Source: Paramacrobiotus metropolitanus (Eukaryota > Tardigrada > Eutardigrada > Parachela > Macrobiotidae). From it: a stretch of DNA of 64,000 nt. The position numbers and the translations under genes are program-made. Under the pieces are notes generated by a model. It worked only from the letters and a program-made list of their open reading frames with translations, did not search any database and was not told where the DNA came from. Each line of letters begins with the position of its first letter. The stretch's first letter is position 1. Shown in pieces: positions 10,055 to 19,490 of the stretch. The stretch covers positions 62,001 to 126,000 of the forward strand of contig NW_026570313.1 in the NCBI RefSeq assembly GCF_019649055.1. Reading direction: 5' to 3'.

Positions 10055-10340
10055 TGCGCTTATTGTTCCAGTGCGTATGATTAAGGCTGCTGTCTGCAAG
10101 GTTCATCTAGAAAATGATTTTGTCAGATTATAATAGCAAAACTAATAACAATGACAGTAAGGTCTTATTAAGTCTCATGGGCAAAGAAGCAAACAGCCTC
10201 GACCTTTCTCATAAATTCTGCAAACTGCCAACGCAAGGCACCAACCAAACCGATACGAGACCGATAGGAGTAATTGCAGCTTCTAGACATGTCCGTCAAT
10301 CTGAGCGGCGGTAGTATATGGGGGCCAGGCTTACGTTTTT
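10055..10340 (-). promoter_or_regulatory. duplicated 5' flank of an F-box family gene
   Basis: This segment resembles the region upstream of the copy at 60195 (60196-60520). Shared phrases include TATGATTAAGGCTGCTGTCTG and ATAATAGCA..AGTAAGGTC, and both copies end with GTCAGTCTGAGCGGC-like wording. Promoter and 5' UTR are the likely content, judged only from position just before the ATG and conservation between paralogues. 10340-10951 beyond it holds no gene I can support. Confidence 0.45.
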
Positions 10341-10951
10341 GTTACCTAGCAACTAACGATTAAAATAAGTATCTGGGTGATCTGTCCAAGCCTGGAAGTT
10401 AGTATACATACTGTACTTGTATTAATGCATGTGCAGGGCTTTAATTCCACTTGAGATGACTAAACATCATGAGCTGTTCGAGTTACGAATAAAGCGGTAC
10501 TATTTCTTGTGAGTCTTAATCAAGTTTTATATTTTAAATTTAGTGAATGTCGGAAATGATAGAGAATTAAAGCGATGCTCTTAAAGCATCTCAACTCGAA
10601 TTGCTTATTCGGCGCTTCGAGGGAGCTAACGACCGTTCAGATTGGGAAAGGATGCAAGGTCACAAATCAGCTATGATTACGGTTACAGTACCAGTATCGA
10701 GAAACACCAGTTCTCTGTGCGGCAAGATCGCAGTCCTACATTTATTATAACGTGGCGTACGATCGGGCGAAAAACTAAAATCAGGATTAGCAACAGTTGG
10801 CCAGCTTCCGATAATGCGCGCACTCACGCTTGCAATCATGCTTAAGCAACGCTTGTTCGCTTCAGTATAATATAACATTAACTGAACTCTGAAGGCAACC
10901 ATCGAATCCATCGGGATCTCTGTCAGATTTGTCTCAATTTATTCTGCTAAA

Positions 10952-11174
10952 AAGGACGGTGTAGCCTATAACCGCCCATGGTGGCGCTTAGCTATAGAAA
11001 TTCTCGTGTTAATGGATTTTCTACGGGAATATTAGTGTCTCTGATCTTGAATTATCCATTTTTATGTATTTTCTCCCATTTATGCCCTTTTATGAATAAA
11101 AGCTATTATTTAGGGACACCCCATGTTTCCCTATATTGTAGATTTATAGGATATAGGTAGCACTACCTATGACA
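10952..11174 (+). repeat. LTR 1 of tandem array
   Basis: Nearly identical to the two LTRs downstream, but its first four bases read AGGA in place of TGTC, so the outer end is eroded. Contains ATAAAAG about 70 bp from its 3' end, a possible TATA element. Confidence 0.8.
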
Positions 11175-11971
11175 AATGGCGCTCCTGGTTTGAACAATGT
11201 ATCAGCCTTTCGGTGGCTGCGGTCTTGCCCCAGCCCAATTTGGGTCGCCGATGCCGATGGCGTACCCTGGAGTTTCCCGGCCAATTCCGCCGCCTCAGCG
11301 GCATATTCTGGATCTCCGACATCTGAGTGGGAGCGTGTGGCCTCCGCCTGCCCGACAGACGAAATATCAGTGGATTACGGACTGCCCGAAGCGAACGCCT
11401 TCCTCTACGGGGCCCGTGCCGTTCCACACCATATCTCGGACTATTCTAAGGGTTTTTCCAACCCTTATGCTAATGAAAATCTTCCTACTACGATGATCTT
11501 ACCCGAAGAAACTTACAGGGCTTGTTATGTGCCCGACATAGCTCATCTGGTGAGCCAGTACGTTCCAGTGAGCCAGTAATCCGGAGGTTTACTGCTGCGT
11601 ACGGAAGCCAAAGCCCTCCGATTTCCGAGGAGGCAAAGGCGGAGTGGAACCTCCTCCTCCTTGGATGCTGGACCGTGGTACAGGTGAATCCTGCACCGTC
11701 CATGGCAGATGTGGCCAATGTGCCTGCACGGCGCAGGGTGTGGAAGGATCCTGACAAGATGCCTTCTGTGATGGCAGCGCAAAAGGGCCACAAGAGGCCC
11801 TTCGCACCTTCCTGCTTCCAGTCACCCTTTTCGGAGGATGCCAGTAGGACGCGAAAGGTCGCCCGAGCGAGAAGCAACTCTTTTCTTTTTCTGTTGTTTA
11901 AGAGCATGTAATACTCTTTGTTCTTTCTTTCTTACGGGCTGAGGGCAGCCCTTGTTGGAAGGAGGGGCATG

Positions 11972-12194
11972 TGTCACGGTGCAGCCTATAACCGCCCATG
12001 GTGGCGCTTAGCTATAGAAATTCTCGTGTTAATGGATTTTCTACGGGAATATTAGTGTCTCTGATCTTGAATTATCCATTTTTATGTATTTTCTCCCATT
12101 TATGCCCTTTTATGAATAAAAGCTATTATTTAGGGACACCCCATGTTTCCCTATATTGTAGATTTATAGGATATAGGTAGCACTACCTATGACA
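11972..12194 (+). repeat. LTR 2 of tandem array, shared by both units
   Basis: TGTCACGG ... CTATGACA with a purine tract immediately upstream and TGGCGCTCC two bases downstream. It serves as 3' LTR of the left unit and 5' LTR of the right unit. Confidence 0.85.
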
Positions 12195-13302
12195 AATGGC
12201 GCTCCTGGTTTGAACAATGTATCAGCCTTTCGGTGGCTGCGGTCTTGCCCCAGCCCAATTTGGGTCGCCGATGCCGATGGCGTACCCTGGAGTTTCCCGG
12301 CCAATTCCGCCGCCTCAGCGGCATATTCTGGATCTCCGACATCTGAGTGGGAGCGTGTGGCCTCCGCCTGCCCGACAGACGAAATATCAGTGGATTACGG
12401 ACTGCCCGAAGCGAACGCCTTCCTCTACGGGGCCCGTGCCGTTCCACACCATATCTCGGACTATTCTAAGGGTTTTTCCAACCCTTATGCTAATGAAAAT
12501 CTTCCTACTACGATGATCTTACCCGAAGAAACTTACAGGGCTTGTTATGTGCCCGACATAGCTCATCTGGTGAGCCAGTACGTTCCTTGCAGGGCTAGCC
12601 AAGTGGAGGGAATTGCACCCGTCGCAGTCATTAGTTCAGTTGAGCACCGGGCCGCTCAGATGGAAAAAGAGCTAGCTGCTCTTGGGAACGAGAAAGAGCA
12701 TTACAAGGCGACCGTGGTTCAGCTCGAACGAGAACGGCACTTGAAACTTCTACAAAGGGGTGGCTGAAAGAAGTCAGGCGCTTTTGGAAGAAATTCAGAG
12801 TGGCGCAACCCCTTCAAATGTTGTTTCCATGATTGTCGCGAAGCAAGTCACAACAGGGTATTTCCCTGTTTCGCCACAACTTGCTAAGCACACATCACAA
12901 GCCCAGCCCCTGCAGAGCACAGTTGTGTCTGTAATGGCATCTGGTGCCATTTACCGCGCAGGTTTACTTCAGCAGACCGGCCCCAAGCAACCTGTGGCGC
13001 CGGAGAGCCGCGGTACGCAGGGCCGATTGATTATCCTGCCGGCAACAATGGCAGAGGAAGCCATTTCTGCCTCGCCTCCGGCTAAAACGGTTGACACTGC
13101 TGAGAGTGTCACAGCCAGAACCGACCGCATTATCCGTTCACCTGGATGGAAAACGGTACCTGTCCGTGTATCATTCACGGATTTTCGGACGCTCGATTTG
13201 GCAGCGGAGCTTAAACGGACAGCTGCTGGCAGGTACGTTTCCGACCTTATATCCGCCCCCATGCGAGGGCAACACCAACTGTTGCACGAGGGGCGCCTGT
13301 GA
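12195..13302 (+). pseudogene. degenerate gag-like coding region of the tandem element
   Basis: The long internal region carries overlapping open frames in place of one gene: 12217-12516 (MYQPFGGCGLAPAQFG, Pro/Gly rich), 12189-12767 (ending in an E/K-rich coiled coil near 12655-12760) and 12760-13302. A Pro-rich start followed by a coiled coil fits a gag-type N terminus, but no capsid fold, zinc knuckle or protease is visible. The left unit (11175-11971) retains only the first part before its deletion. 13303-13716 looks like 3' untranslated sequence. Confidence 0.45.
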
Positions 13303-13716
13303 CAAAAAACGCCCTGCAGCAGTAATCCGGAGGTTTACTGCTGCGTACGGAAGCCAAAGCCCTCCGATTTCCGAGGAGGCAAAGGCGGAGTGGAACCTCC
13401 TCCTCCTTGGATGCTGGACCGTGGTACAGGTGAATCCTGCACCGTCCATGGCAGATGTGGCCAATGTGCCTGCACGGCGCAGGGTGTGGAAGGATCCTGA
13501 CAAGATGCCTTCTGTGATGGCAGCGCAAAAGGGCCACAAGAGGCCCTTCGCACCTTCCTGCTTCCAGTCACCCTTTTCGGAGGATGCCAGTAGGACGCGA
13601 AAGGTCGCTTGAGCGAGAAGCAACTCTTTTCTTTTCTGTTGTTTAAGAGCATGTAATACTCTTTGTTCTTTCTTTCTTACGGGCTGAGGGCAGCCCTTGT
13701 TGGAAGGAGGGGCATG

Positions 13717-13939
13717 TGTCACGGTGCAGCCTATAACCGCCCATGGTGGCGCTTAGCTATAGAAATTCTCGTGTTAATGGATTTTCTACGGGAATATTAG
13801 TGTCTCTGATCTTGAATTATCCATTTTTATGTATTTTCTCCCATTTATGCCTTTTTATGAATAAAAGCTATTATTCAGGGACACCCCATGTTTCCCCATA
13901 TTGTAGATTTATAGGATGTAGGTAGCACTACCTATGACA
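13717..13939 (+). repeat. LTR 3 of tandem array
   Basis: Full TGTCACGG ... CTATGACA LTR. It ends directly against the broken F-box exon that follows, so the right insertion boundary is at the exon's 5' side. No target duplication could be matched to the left flank of LTR1. Confidence 0.83.
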
Positions 13940-13942
13940 TTA

Positions 13943-14978
13943 TGGACGCTTTAAAGAAGCGTAACGAGGAGAACATGTCACAATTTTCACGGCAGCTACA
14001 TAGTGTGGTTGCCCTGCGGCAACAGAAAAGAAAACGCCCGGACAGCGTTAATGGCCAGGTTGGCCTGTCTGTCCTTGCCAAGCGAGCTCTGGGTGGAGAT
14101 CTTCCAGTCACGGGACTCCGTTGACCGCTTTCGCTGTCGGTGTGTGTATTGCTGGTGGTACGCTGTTCTCTCCACGGATGCATGTTTCACCTTCGGGAGC
14201 GTGTCATCCCGACCGGAGGATTCTCCAGCCTCCTGGGTGCCGACCGCGTTCTGGACGCTGACCGGCCTGCTGCATCGCGTCCACTGCCGCACTAAAATGA
14301 TCGTTTTGACGGACATGGAAGCACAGGGATGCAACGACGTCACTGCGATGATCGGCCACAAGATCGGCCGCATCCCGACGCTGGCGTTGTGTCGGTGTAT
14401 CTGCCCGAACCGGGGATATACTGTCGATGATCTTTTCGCCTCTCACGGCTGTGTCGTGCGAATGTGTGGGCACAGTGCCAGATTGCGGAACAACATCTAA
14501 TAGCCGTCATTCCGCTGCATGCCACCCTTGCCAACCAGAAGAGCAGTTGGACATGCATCTGTGGAATCTCTTTGAGAAGCATCTCATTGCGGAGGGACCG
14601 TTCGCTCGGAATATCGTATCGAAGTGGATTGCTCATTGCGTGAAGCGACGCGAGTTTCTTGGAGAGCTCGAAAGGGTGAGCCAGTATAGGCCAAGTGCTC
14701 TCGGGTCTGATCGATGAACATACATACCGTATTTTATCAGTCAGCGGCCTTTGCCGATTCAGAAATCCTGCGTGAAATGTTTTCGAGCATGTACACGAAT
14801 TTTGCACGATGTACCGGGTTACTTCCTTAAGTTTACGTGGGTTGCAGGCTCTGTATACTATGATCGATCACAACGCGGATCCGCGGCTGCCCAACCAGTA
14901 TCGCGTGCGTCGGTGGACAGCCTCGGTCATTTCCAGTTTAGCGTGAACACACTAACCACATTGATTGTGACGCTTTAG
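13943..14978 (+). pseudogene. broken F-box family copy: exon C, C-D intron and exon D
   Basis: Exon C homology starts just after LTR 3 (DALKKRNEENMSQ). It shifts frame before the F-box (LSLPSELWVEIFQS near 14070-14110) and again before the conserved C-terminal block LWNLFEKHLI (about 14560). It ends at a donor-like GTGAGC after ERQ-type residues near 14678. The intron retains one end of the TTAA palindrome family (to 14830). A decayed exon D with NADPR..NQYR.RRWTAS follows at about 14862-14978. At least two frameshifts and a stop make it non-functional. Exon AB is missing and the LTR array lies where its intron would be. Confidence 0.75.
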
Positions 14979-15669
14979 CAGCGCATCATGATCAGGTCGC
15001 GTTTGTACGCAAGCATGTAGCGCAAGTGTCTCTTGTGGGTCATGTGCGTTATGCAGCACGAATCACAGTCATACCCTTACCCAAAACGGGTGAGCGAAGA
15101 TACATCGATGGATACCGCTGGATGCTTGCTCTGCAAAGCACACCCAAGGTTATGGCTTCGACCATAACCAGCGTGAAGAAAGATAAATCATTTGGGTAAT
15201 CAATGTGTGCGTGTGTCTTCATTTTCTACAATGTTTTTTAACGCTGGTAACATGTACTAAGTGCCTGGGTAAAACAGTAGTGTGTGATAAACTTTTGGAA
15301 TAGGTTTGGTACAGTACAATTACATCACCATCCGGCCTCGGAATAGTATCTTGCGAAATAATCAGCTTGTTTATCATTAAATACTATTATTGTTCAGCTG
15401 GGAACTCTACTGCACGCAAAATGTATTAAAGGTCACCACTGGGTCACCTGGTTACGCCCGGTCACTTTCTGATAGCCCGTAGACAAGTAAGCATCCCATC
15501 CACCGTATTCCGAGCTACCTTATACCTGCAATAGCGCCCTGACATGGACAATATGATTCTCACTTAATTAATTCAGCATCGCAGCTAACGGCGAAACGCA
15601 TGCATGGCCAGCTTCGCATGCCGGTCCGATTAACACGGAGCCAGAATTAATTTACCACGGTATTTTAGG
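14979..15669. other. intergenic, no gene supported
   Basis: Nearly 700 bases without a convincing frame, RNA gene or repeat. The only visible points are a GGGTCACCTGG-like stretch near 15445 and scattered short AT runs. Confidence 0.5.
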
Positions 15670-16565
15670 CTAGTGCGGAAAACGAAGGGATTTCTTTATG
15701 GAAGGCCAATGTTGTCGCTTTTTGCGGCCACATCTGTTGAAATGGTCCTTCAGAAACACCACTCTGTCGCATAAGCCCCGTAAAGCCTGAAAAACCTGAG
15801 TGACATGCTCTGTCCCTCCGTTAACATGGCACTTGTACAACACCAGCAGGGACAGACGTCCGGGTTTCACGACATGCTGCATAGGAGCGTACAGGTGTTT
15901 ACCGCACGCGTTAGATATCAGCAGTAATACATGGTAGTTTACCAGCCTTTATCAACAGATGACATAACCATGTATGTACCGTGCTGATACTGTACAGACT
16001 GTACTGTAAGTACAGTGTGTAGAGTGCTTAGTGTTAACAGTGCTCAAGCACAATGCTACAGAAGCATGCTTCTAAGGCATACAGAATTCGGTGAGAACGC
16101 ACATCCACATGATCGTAGACATAGATGCTAAAGTGGTACATCAGAACCGCTTAAGGCTATTTACATGTTTATATGCAAACACGATATATTAACGTAACAG
16201 CAGTTTGTTCACCACAACCAACTTGGTTTGGCTACTGAGACATTTAAGCAGGCACGCCACCACCCAGTACAGCCATTGCCAGGAGGAATTCAGCCGACCG
16301 TAATCCTGGGCGCTGCCGGAGACGCGCACATCCGGGAAGTAGGAATCCTTAGTGAGAAGCGTGTTCCACAGCGACAGACACGCCGACAGCGAACGCGTTC
16401 GATACAGTCCAACGCCTGACAGATTCCCACCCACATCTCAGGCGGCAGACGCATGCGGGTAATAGCCGCCGGATGGCTGAGTGTTCTTGGCAGCGGGCGT
16501 GATTTAAGCGCCAGATTGCAGCTCCTTTCCTGACATAAAGCCAGCGTTAACACTAAGCTGATCAC
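15670..16565 (-). pseudogene. broken F-box family exon C
   Basis: On the minus strand, 16565-16290 encodes an F-box (RLPPEMWVGICQALDCIERVRCRRV). A frameshift follows, and the other frame (to 16190) reads SLWNTLLTKDSYFPDVRVSG and LYWVVACLLKCLSS, both conserved in the intact copies. After about 300 unrelated bases (15883-16189), homology resumes at 15882-15670 with GRLSLLVLYKCHV. A frameshift plus an insertion make this a pseudogene. No adjoining exon AB or D was found. Confidence 0.72.
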
Positions 16566-16623
16566 TAAAGGTTTATAAACGACACATACAAATTGATAGT
16601 TACTTTTGCAGAGATTAACTCAT

Positions 16624-17024
16624 AATGGAAGCGGCCCGGTACAAAGCACTGAATTCGTGTACGTACATCCACTGGAACTTTCGCTTTCGCGCATTTGGGT
16701 TGCTTTTCAAAATTGGTTAACCAAATAATTTATAAACATAAGCTGTTTTTGGTAAACATAGTTTTCGCGCGCACCTTTCGGTTGTGCATTCACGTGCAAA
16801 ATTTGAAAGAGATCGGTCCATAATGAGACTATTGGTACACCTGAATGCATTTAAACTACTTATTTGGAATTTGGTACCATATTTGGAATTTTCTTATAGC
16901 CATAACTCCCGAACCGGATGTTGCGTTTACGAACGGCTTTCAAGCCAATGTATACAAATTATCTGGCTGCAGAATGTCATAAAACATAATTATCGGTGCA
17001 AAGCGTCGTGCTCTGGCTAAATCA
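16624..17024. repeat. truncated copy of the TTAA palindromic element
   Basis: The left end (GGAAGCGGCCCGGTACA ... AATTCGTG) and internal phrases (AAGAGATCGGTCCATAATGA, CATAACTCCCGAACCGG, CAGAATGTCATAAAACA) match the elements at 36935 and 54171. The right end is missing where the Polinton remnant begins near 17028. Confidence 0.65.
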
Positions 17025-17027
17025 ACT

Positions 17028-17525
17028 TTACTCAAAGTCGATGCGAGAAAGTAAGTTAATCTGTTGTACATCACGTACAGATTTAAATAAAATTAAATAT
17101 TGTGATTTATGAGAAATATCACTCATACTTTTACCCTGTTTGTATAAATTCTGCGATATAAAGATCACAGAAACGTTCTTATGGTGCACATCTCTAGTGA
17201 ATATTGTTGCGCACTTTGGGTTTTTTGATATTTCCTCCATGAGATCATCAAGAATGAGCGCTGTAGGTACATTTCTATCGAAAAAATCTTTATTTTCCAA
17301 AATTGTATCCATTCCCTGTAGCAACTCGATGGACTTATCAAATTCATTGAATGCATTTTGCCATGTACCGTAAGCATACACTATACGTGTGGGTGCTGGC
17401 GTGAAATTATCAGGAACACTCCGCAAAAGTTGCATCGTAAAGGTCGATTTTCCGGACATAGTTGGACCAGAAATATAAAGTGAACAAGAAGTTTTAAATC
17501 TGAAATCAAAAGTCATTTTTTCCAT
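17028..17525 (-). CDS. Polinton FtsK/A32-like DNA-packaging ATPase, C-terminally truncated
   Basis: 165 aa. Walker A is GPTMSGKST (residues about 20-28). Walker B is TALILDDLM (about 87-95), followed by a region with SVIFISQNLY that fits sensor motif placement. Such ATPases pump viral or Polinton DNA into capsids. Family members usually continue well past the RDxxQIxxL motif; here the protein stops a few residues later (NLLSRIDFE) at the point where flanking repeat DNA begins, so the C terminus and the element end are probably lost. It lies downstream of the TBP-like gene on the same strand. Confidence 0.82.
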   Translation of the reverse strand: MEKMTFDFRFKTSCSLYISGPTMSGKSTFTMQLLRSVPDNFTPAPTRIVYAYGTWQNAFNEFDKSIELLQGMDTILENKDFFDRNVPTALILDDLMEEISKNPKCATIFTRDVHHKNVSVIFISQNLYKQGKSMSDISHKSQYLILFKSVRDVQQINLLSRIDFE

Positions 17526-17639
17526 TTAAAAAAACTCCGTTTTCTGGCCGCTGTTTGTATGCTTTACCTATGAGAAATGTTTTTCAAAAAACTCAAACTT
17601 TATTTTCAGATTTTTACTATGAAAAACTCCGTTATCGAT

Positions 17640-18209
17640 TCAGATTTTGGGGTTTTCAGATAAAGAATCTAGGAGTTTTATTATAAATTCAAAAACTTCT
17701 TGAATTTGTTCCAAAGAAGTACAACCAAGGACTACACAGCTACCCGTATAAAAAATATGAATCGTAGCGTACGATAGTTTTAATTTAAGTGCAGGAAACA
17801 ACTCTGGCTCAAGTAGACGATTAACGGAAAAGTGTTCAGCTTTTTCGTAAAGTTTTACCAAGTTAACGTTGTGCGTATGTTTGTAAGTGCAAACGGTATT
17901 TGCGACACAGCTGTCCTTAATGTGTAACTCTATACCTTGGGTATAAAGCATCATTTGATAGCATTTTAGAAGCGAGTACGCCCCCGCAATACTTTTAGCA
18001 CCATTTATTATAGCCTTGCCGTTAGGAAATAATTGACAGAACATTTTGTTTTGCAGACTTAAAGTCACAGCACTGAATCCTTTAACGAATTTTGTATTCT
18101 GCGGAAACGGTTTCCAAACTTTCTCCAAACTAATGGGTTTGTCGAATTGAACGGATAGAATGACGTTGCGTATATCCATGGCTGCGAGCATTAATTGCGA
18201 CAGTGTCAA
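17640..18209 (-). CDS. TATA-binding-protein-like protein in Polinton context
   Basis: 189 aa, intact. It shows the two-fold repeat of the TBP saddle. The first half has LFPNGKAIINGAKS, comparable to the FSSGKMVCTGAKS-type strand of TBP. The second half has EPELFPALKLKL, then IHIFYTGSCVVLGCTS, comparable to the EPELFPGL and VSGKVVLTGAK elements. It is about the length of the TBP core without an N-terminal extension. Promoter recognition for the element's own genes is the natural inference. Its first residues may start at the internal Met of MDIRNVIL. It shares strand and spacing with the ATPase gene, about 110 bases upstream of it. Assignment rests on motif alignment by eye. Confidence 0.7.
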   Translation of the reverse strand: MTLSQLMLAAMDIRNVILSVQFDKPISLEKVWKPFPQNTKFVKGFSAVTLSLQNKMFCQLFPNGKAIINGAKSIAGAYSLLKCYQMMLYTQGIELHIKDSCVANTVCTYKHTHNVNLVKLYEKAEHFSVNRLLEPELFPALKLKLSYATIHIFYTGSCVVLGCTSLEQIQEVFEFIIKLLDSLSENPKI

Positions 18210-18352
18210 CTTGAACCTTTTATATATCTTTTAGGTTAAGACTGGCACAAATAATGGCTTCTAAGCCTTTTTTTTCTCACAACAAACAGAACAGAGTAAA
18301 TGCTAAGTAAGATATGCTAATAGGAAATGAAGCATCTGGTTAGACAACAACA

Positions 18353-18780
18353 TCGCTACCCCAGTGCTGGATGTAGATTTCTTCCATAAGGTTGATATAT
18401 CCCTGATATGGTAGTTGAATAGTCCGGCGAAGTTGAGAGAAACGAATCCTGCGGCCGTATTTCGGGTGAATGCTGACAGTAACATCCACACAACCCTGTC
18501 CCGGAAGTGAGAACTTTTCAGCGCCCTTGTCGATAATGGCTCAGTCCATACAATTCTGCAGTGTGCCGTTTCTAATTATACTCAACAAACGGTTGATATC
18601 GGCATATGCCAGACGAACACCTTTGTCCATGGCTTTCTTCAACCCAGAACAGTCCGGTTTGGCATCGAACACTAAAAAGAAGCAAACGTCCTTGGGGTTC
18701 CAGAACATACTAACTACAGCATTGTAGATAGTAAAATCTTCATGCGGCCCCAAAACTTCCAAAGCCCGTACTAAAGCCAT
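18353..18780 (-). pseudogene. unknown Polinton-region protein with one in-frame stop
   Basis: The frame from ATG at 18780 (MALVRALEVLGPHEDFTIYN) runs 79 codons to TGA at 18541. It then continues open in the same frame for about 62 more codons to near 18353, ending GSDVVV. The composition stays protein-like after the stop, suggesting one protein of about 142 residues broken by a single nonsense change. I recognise no domain. It lies upstream of the TBP-like gene on the same strand. Confidence 0.5.
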
Positions 18781-18836
18781 TTTGATTTGAACAGTAGAGC
18801 GTTCGGCTTCAAACTAAATTTTACTTCGGAATGTAG

Positions 18837-19130
18837 TTACGCTTGGAGACTTACAATGTTGAAATTCCATTGGCGAAAGAACTCGACTGGCGATGGAATG
18901 CTGTACGAATCATCACGTACGAAGCTGAGAATCTGCAAGAATTTCGCGACAGAAAGTGCCAAAGACTTCTTATAACAACAAAAGCCAATGATCTTAATTT
19001 CCCCAGAACCTAAAAACTTTAAATGGAAAGGTCCAGAAGAGTAATCCCGTTGTGCTGACGTAAAGGATAATTCCGAAAGGTCAAAATCCATTTTTAAAAG
19101 CGCAACTGCATTAACTGTCGATAAACCCAA
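18837..19130 (-). CDS. unknown small protein of the Polinton left block
   Basis: 97 codons, or 84 if MDFDLSELSF (19091) is the start, which leaves a short leader. It has alternating hydrophobic residues compatible with a small beta-rich fold but no known motif. It is the first of four leftward frames, so co-transcription with the TBP-like and ATPase genes is possible. It may also be a remnant. Confidence 0.4.
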   Translation of the reverse strand: MGLSTVNAVALLKMDFDLSELSFTSAQRDYSSGPFHLKFLGSGEIKIIGFCCYKKSLALSVAKFLQILSFVRDDSYSIPSPVEFFRQWNFNIVSLQA

Positions 19131-19167
19131 ACAGCAACTAGAATTCGGAATAACTGAAAAAACTCGG

Positions 19168-19427
19168 CCATTGCCAGCTTGGATTAGCTAAAGTGAAAAG
19201 AAAGAGAGAATGTGTGTCAGCGCCAGTTTGGATTAGCCAGGGAACAAAGAATCTAGGTCAGTGCCAGTTTGGATTACCCATTGTCAAATGAGAGAGGCCG
19301 AGGAATGTGGGTCAGCGCCAGTTTGGATTAGCTATGGAACAATGAATCTAGGTCAGCGCCAGTTTGGATTACCCATTGTCAAATGAGAGAGGCCGAGATA
19401 GAATGCGGGTCAGCGCCAGTCTGGATT
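19168..19427 (+). repeat. tandem repeat array upstream of the ARH3-like gene
   Basis: The phrase GTCAGCGCCAGTTTGGATTA recurs at spacings of about 41, 53, 42 and 53 bases, so the higher-order unit is about 95 bp with two half-units. One half carries CCCATTGTCAAATGAGAGAGG, the other GGAACAATGAATCTAGG. The array ends roughly 65 bp before the likely start codon of the gene. Confidence 0.8.
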
Positions 19428-19490
19428 CTGAAAACGACGTGGTCTATCTTAGCTGGTTGGATTAGGAATTTATTCGCAATTCTGAACGCC

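Larger units (their letters stand above)
10952..13939 (+). mobile_element. tandem LTR retroelement array: three LTRs, two internal regions
   Basis: Three near-identical 223-bp LTRs (10952-11174, 11972-12194, 13717-13939) alternate with internal regions of 797 and 1,522 bp. LTRs 2 and 3 begin TGTCACGG and end CTATGACA, a TG..CA pair with inverted ends. After each LTR comes AATGGCGCTCCTGG, a plausible primer binding site, and LTRs 2 and 3 follow GGAAGGAGGGGCATG, a polypurine tract. LTR1 has lost its TGTC start. The shorter internal region equals the longer one minus about 730 bp. I see no protease or RT, so this is a non-autonomous element. Shared central LTRs suggest unequal recombination. Confidence 0.85.

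Noticed and set aside
11167-12447. Minus-strand frames in the tandem LTR element
   Set aside because: Identical duplicates antisense to the gag-like region; the LTR polarity (purine tract, primer site) fixes the coding strand as plus.
19168-19427. Possible CRISPR-like array
   Set aside because: Repeats are separated by related, alternating half-units and not by unique spacers, in a eukaryotic context with no cas genes.
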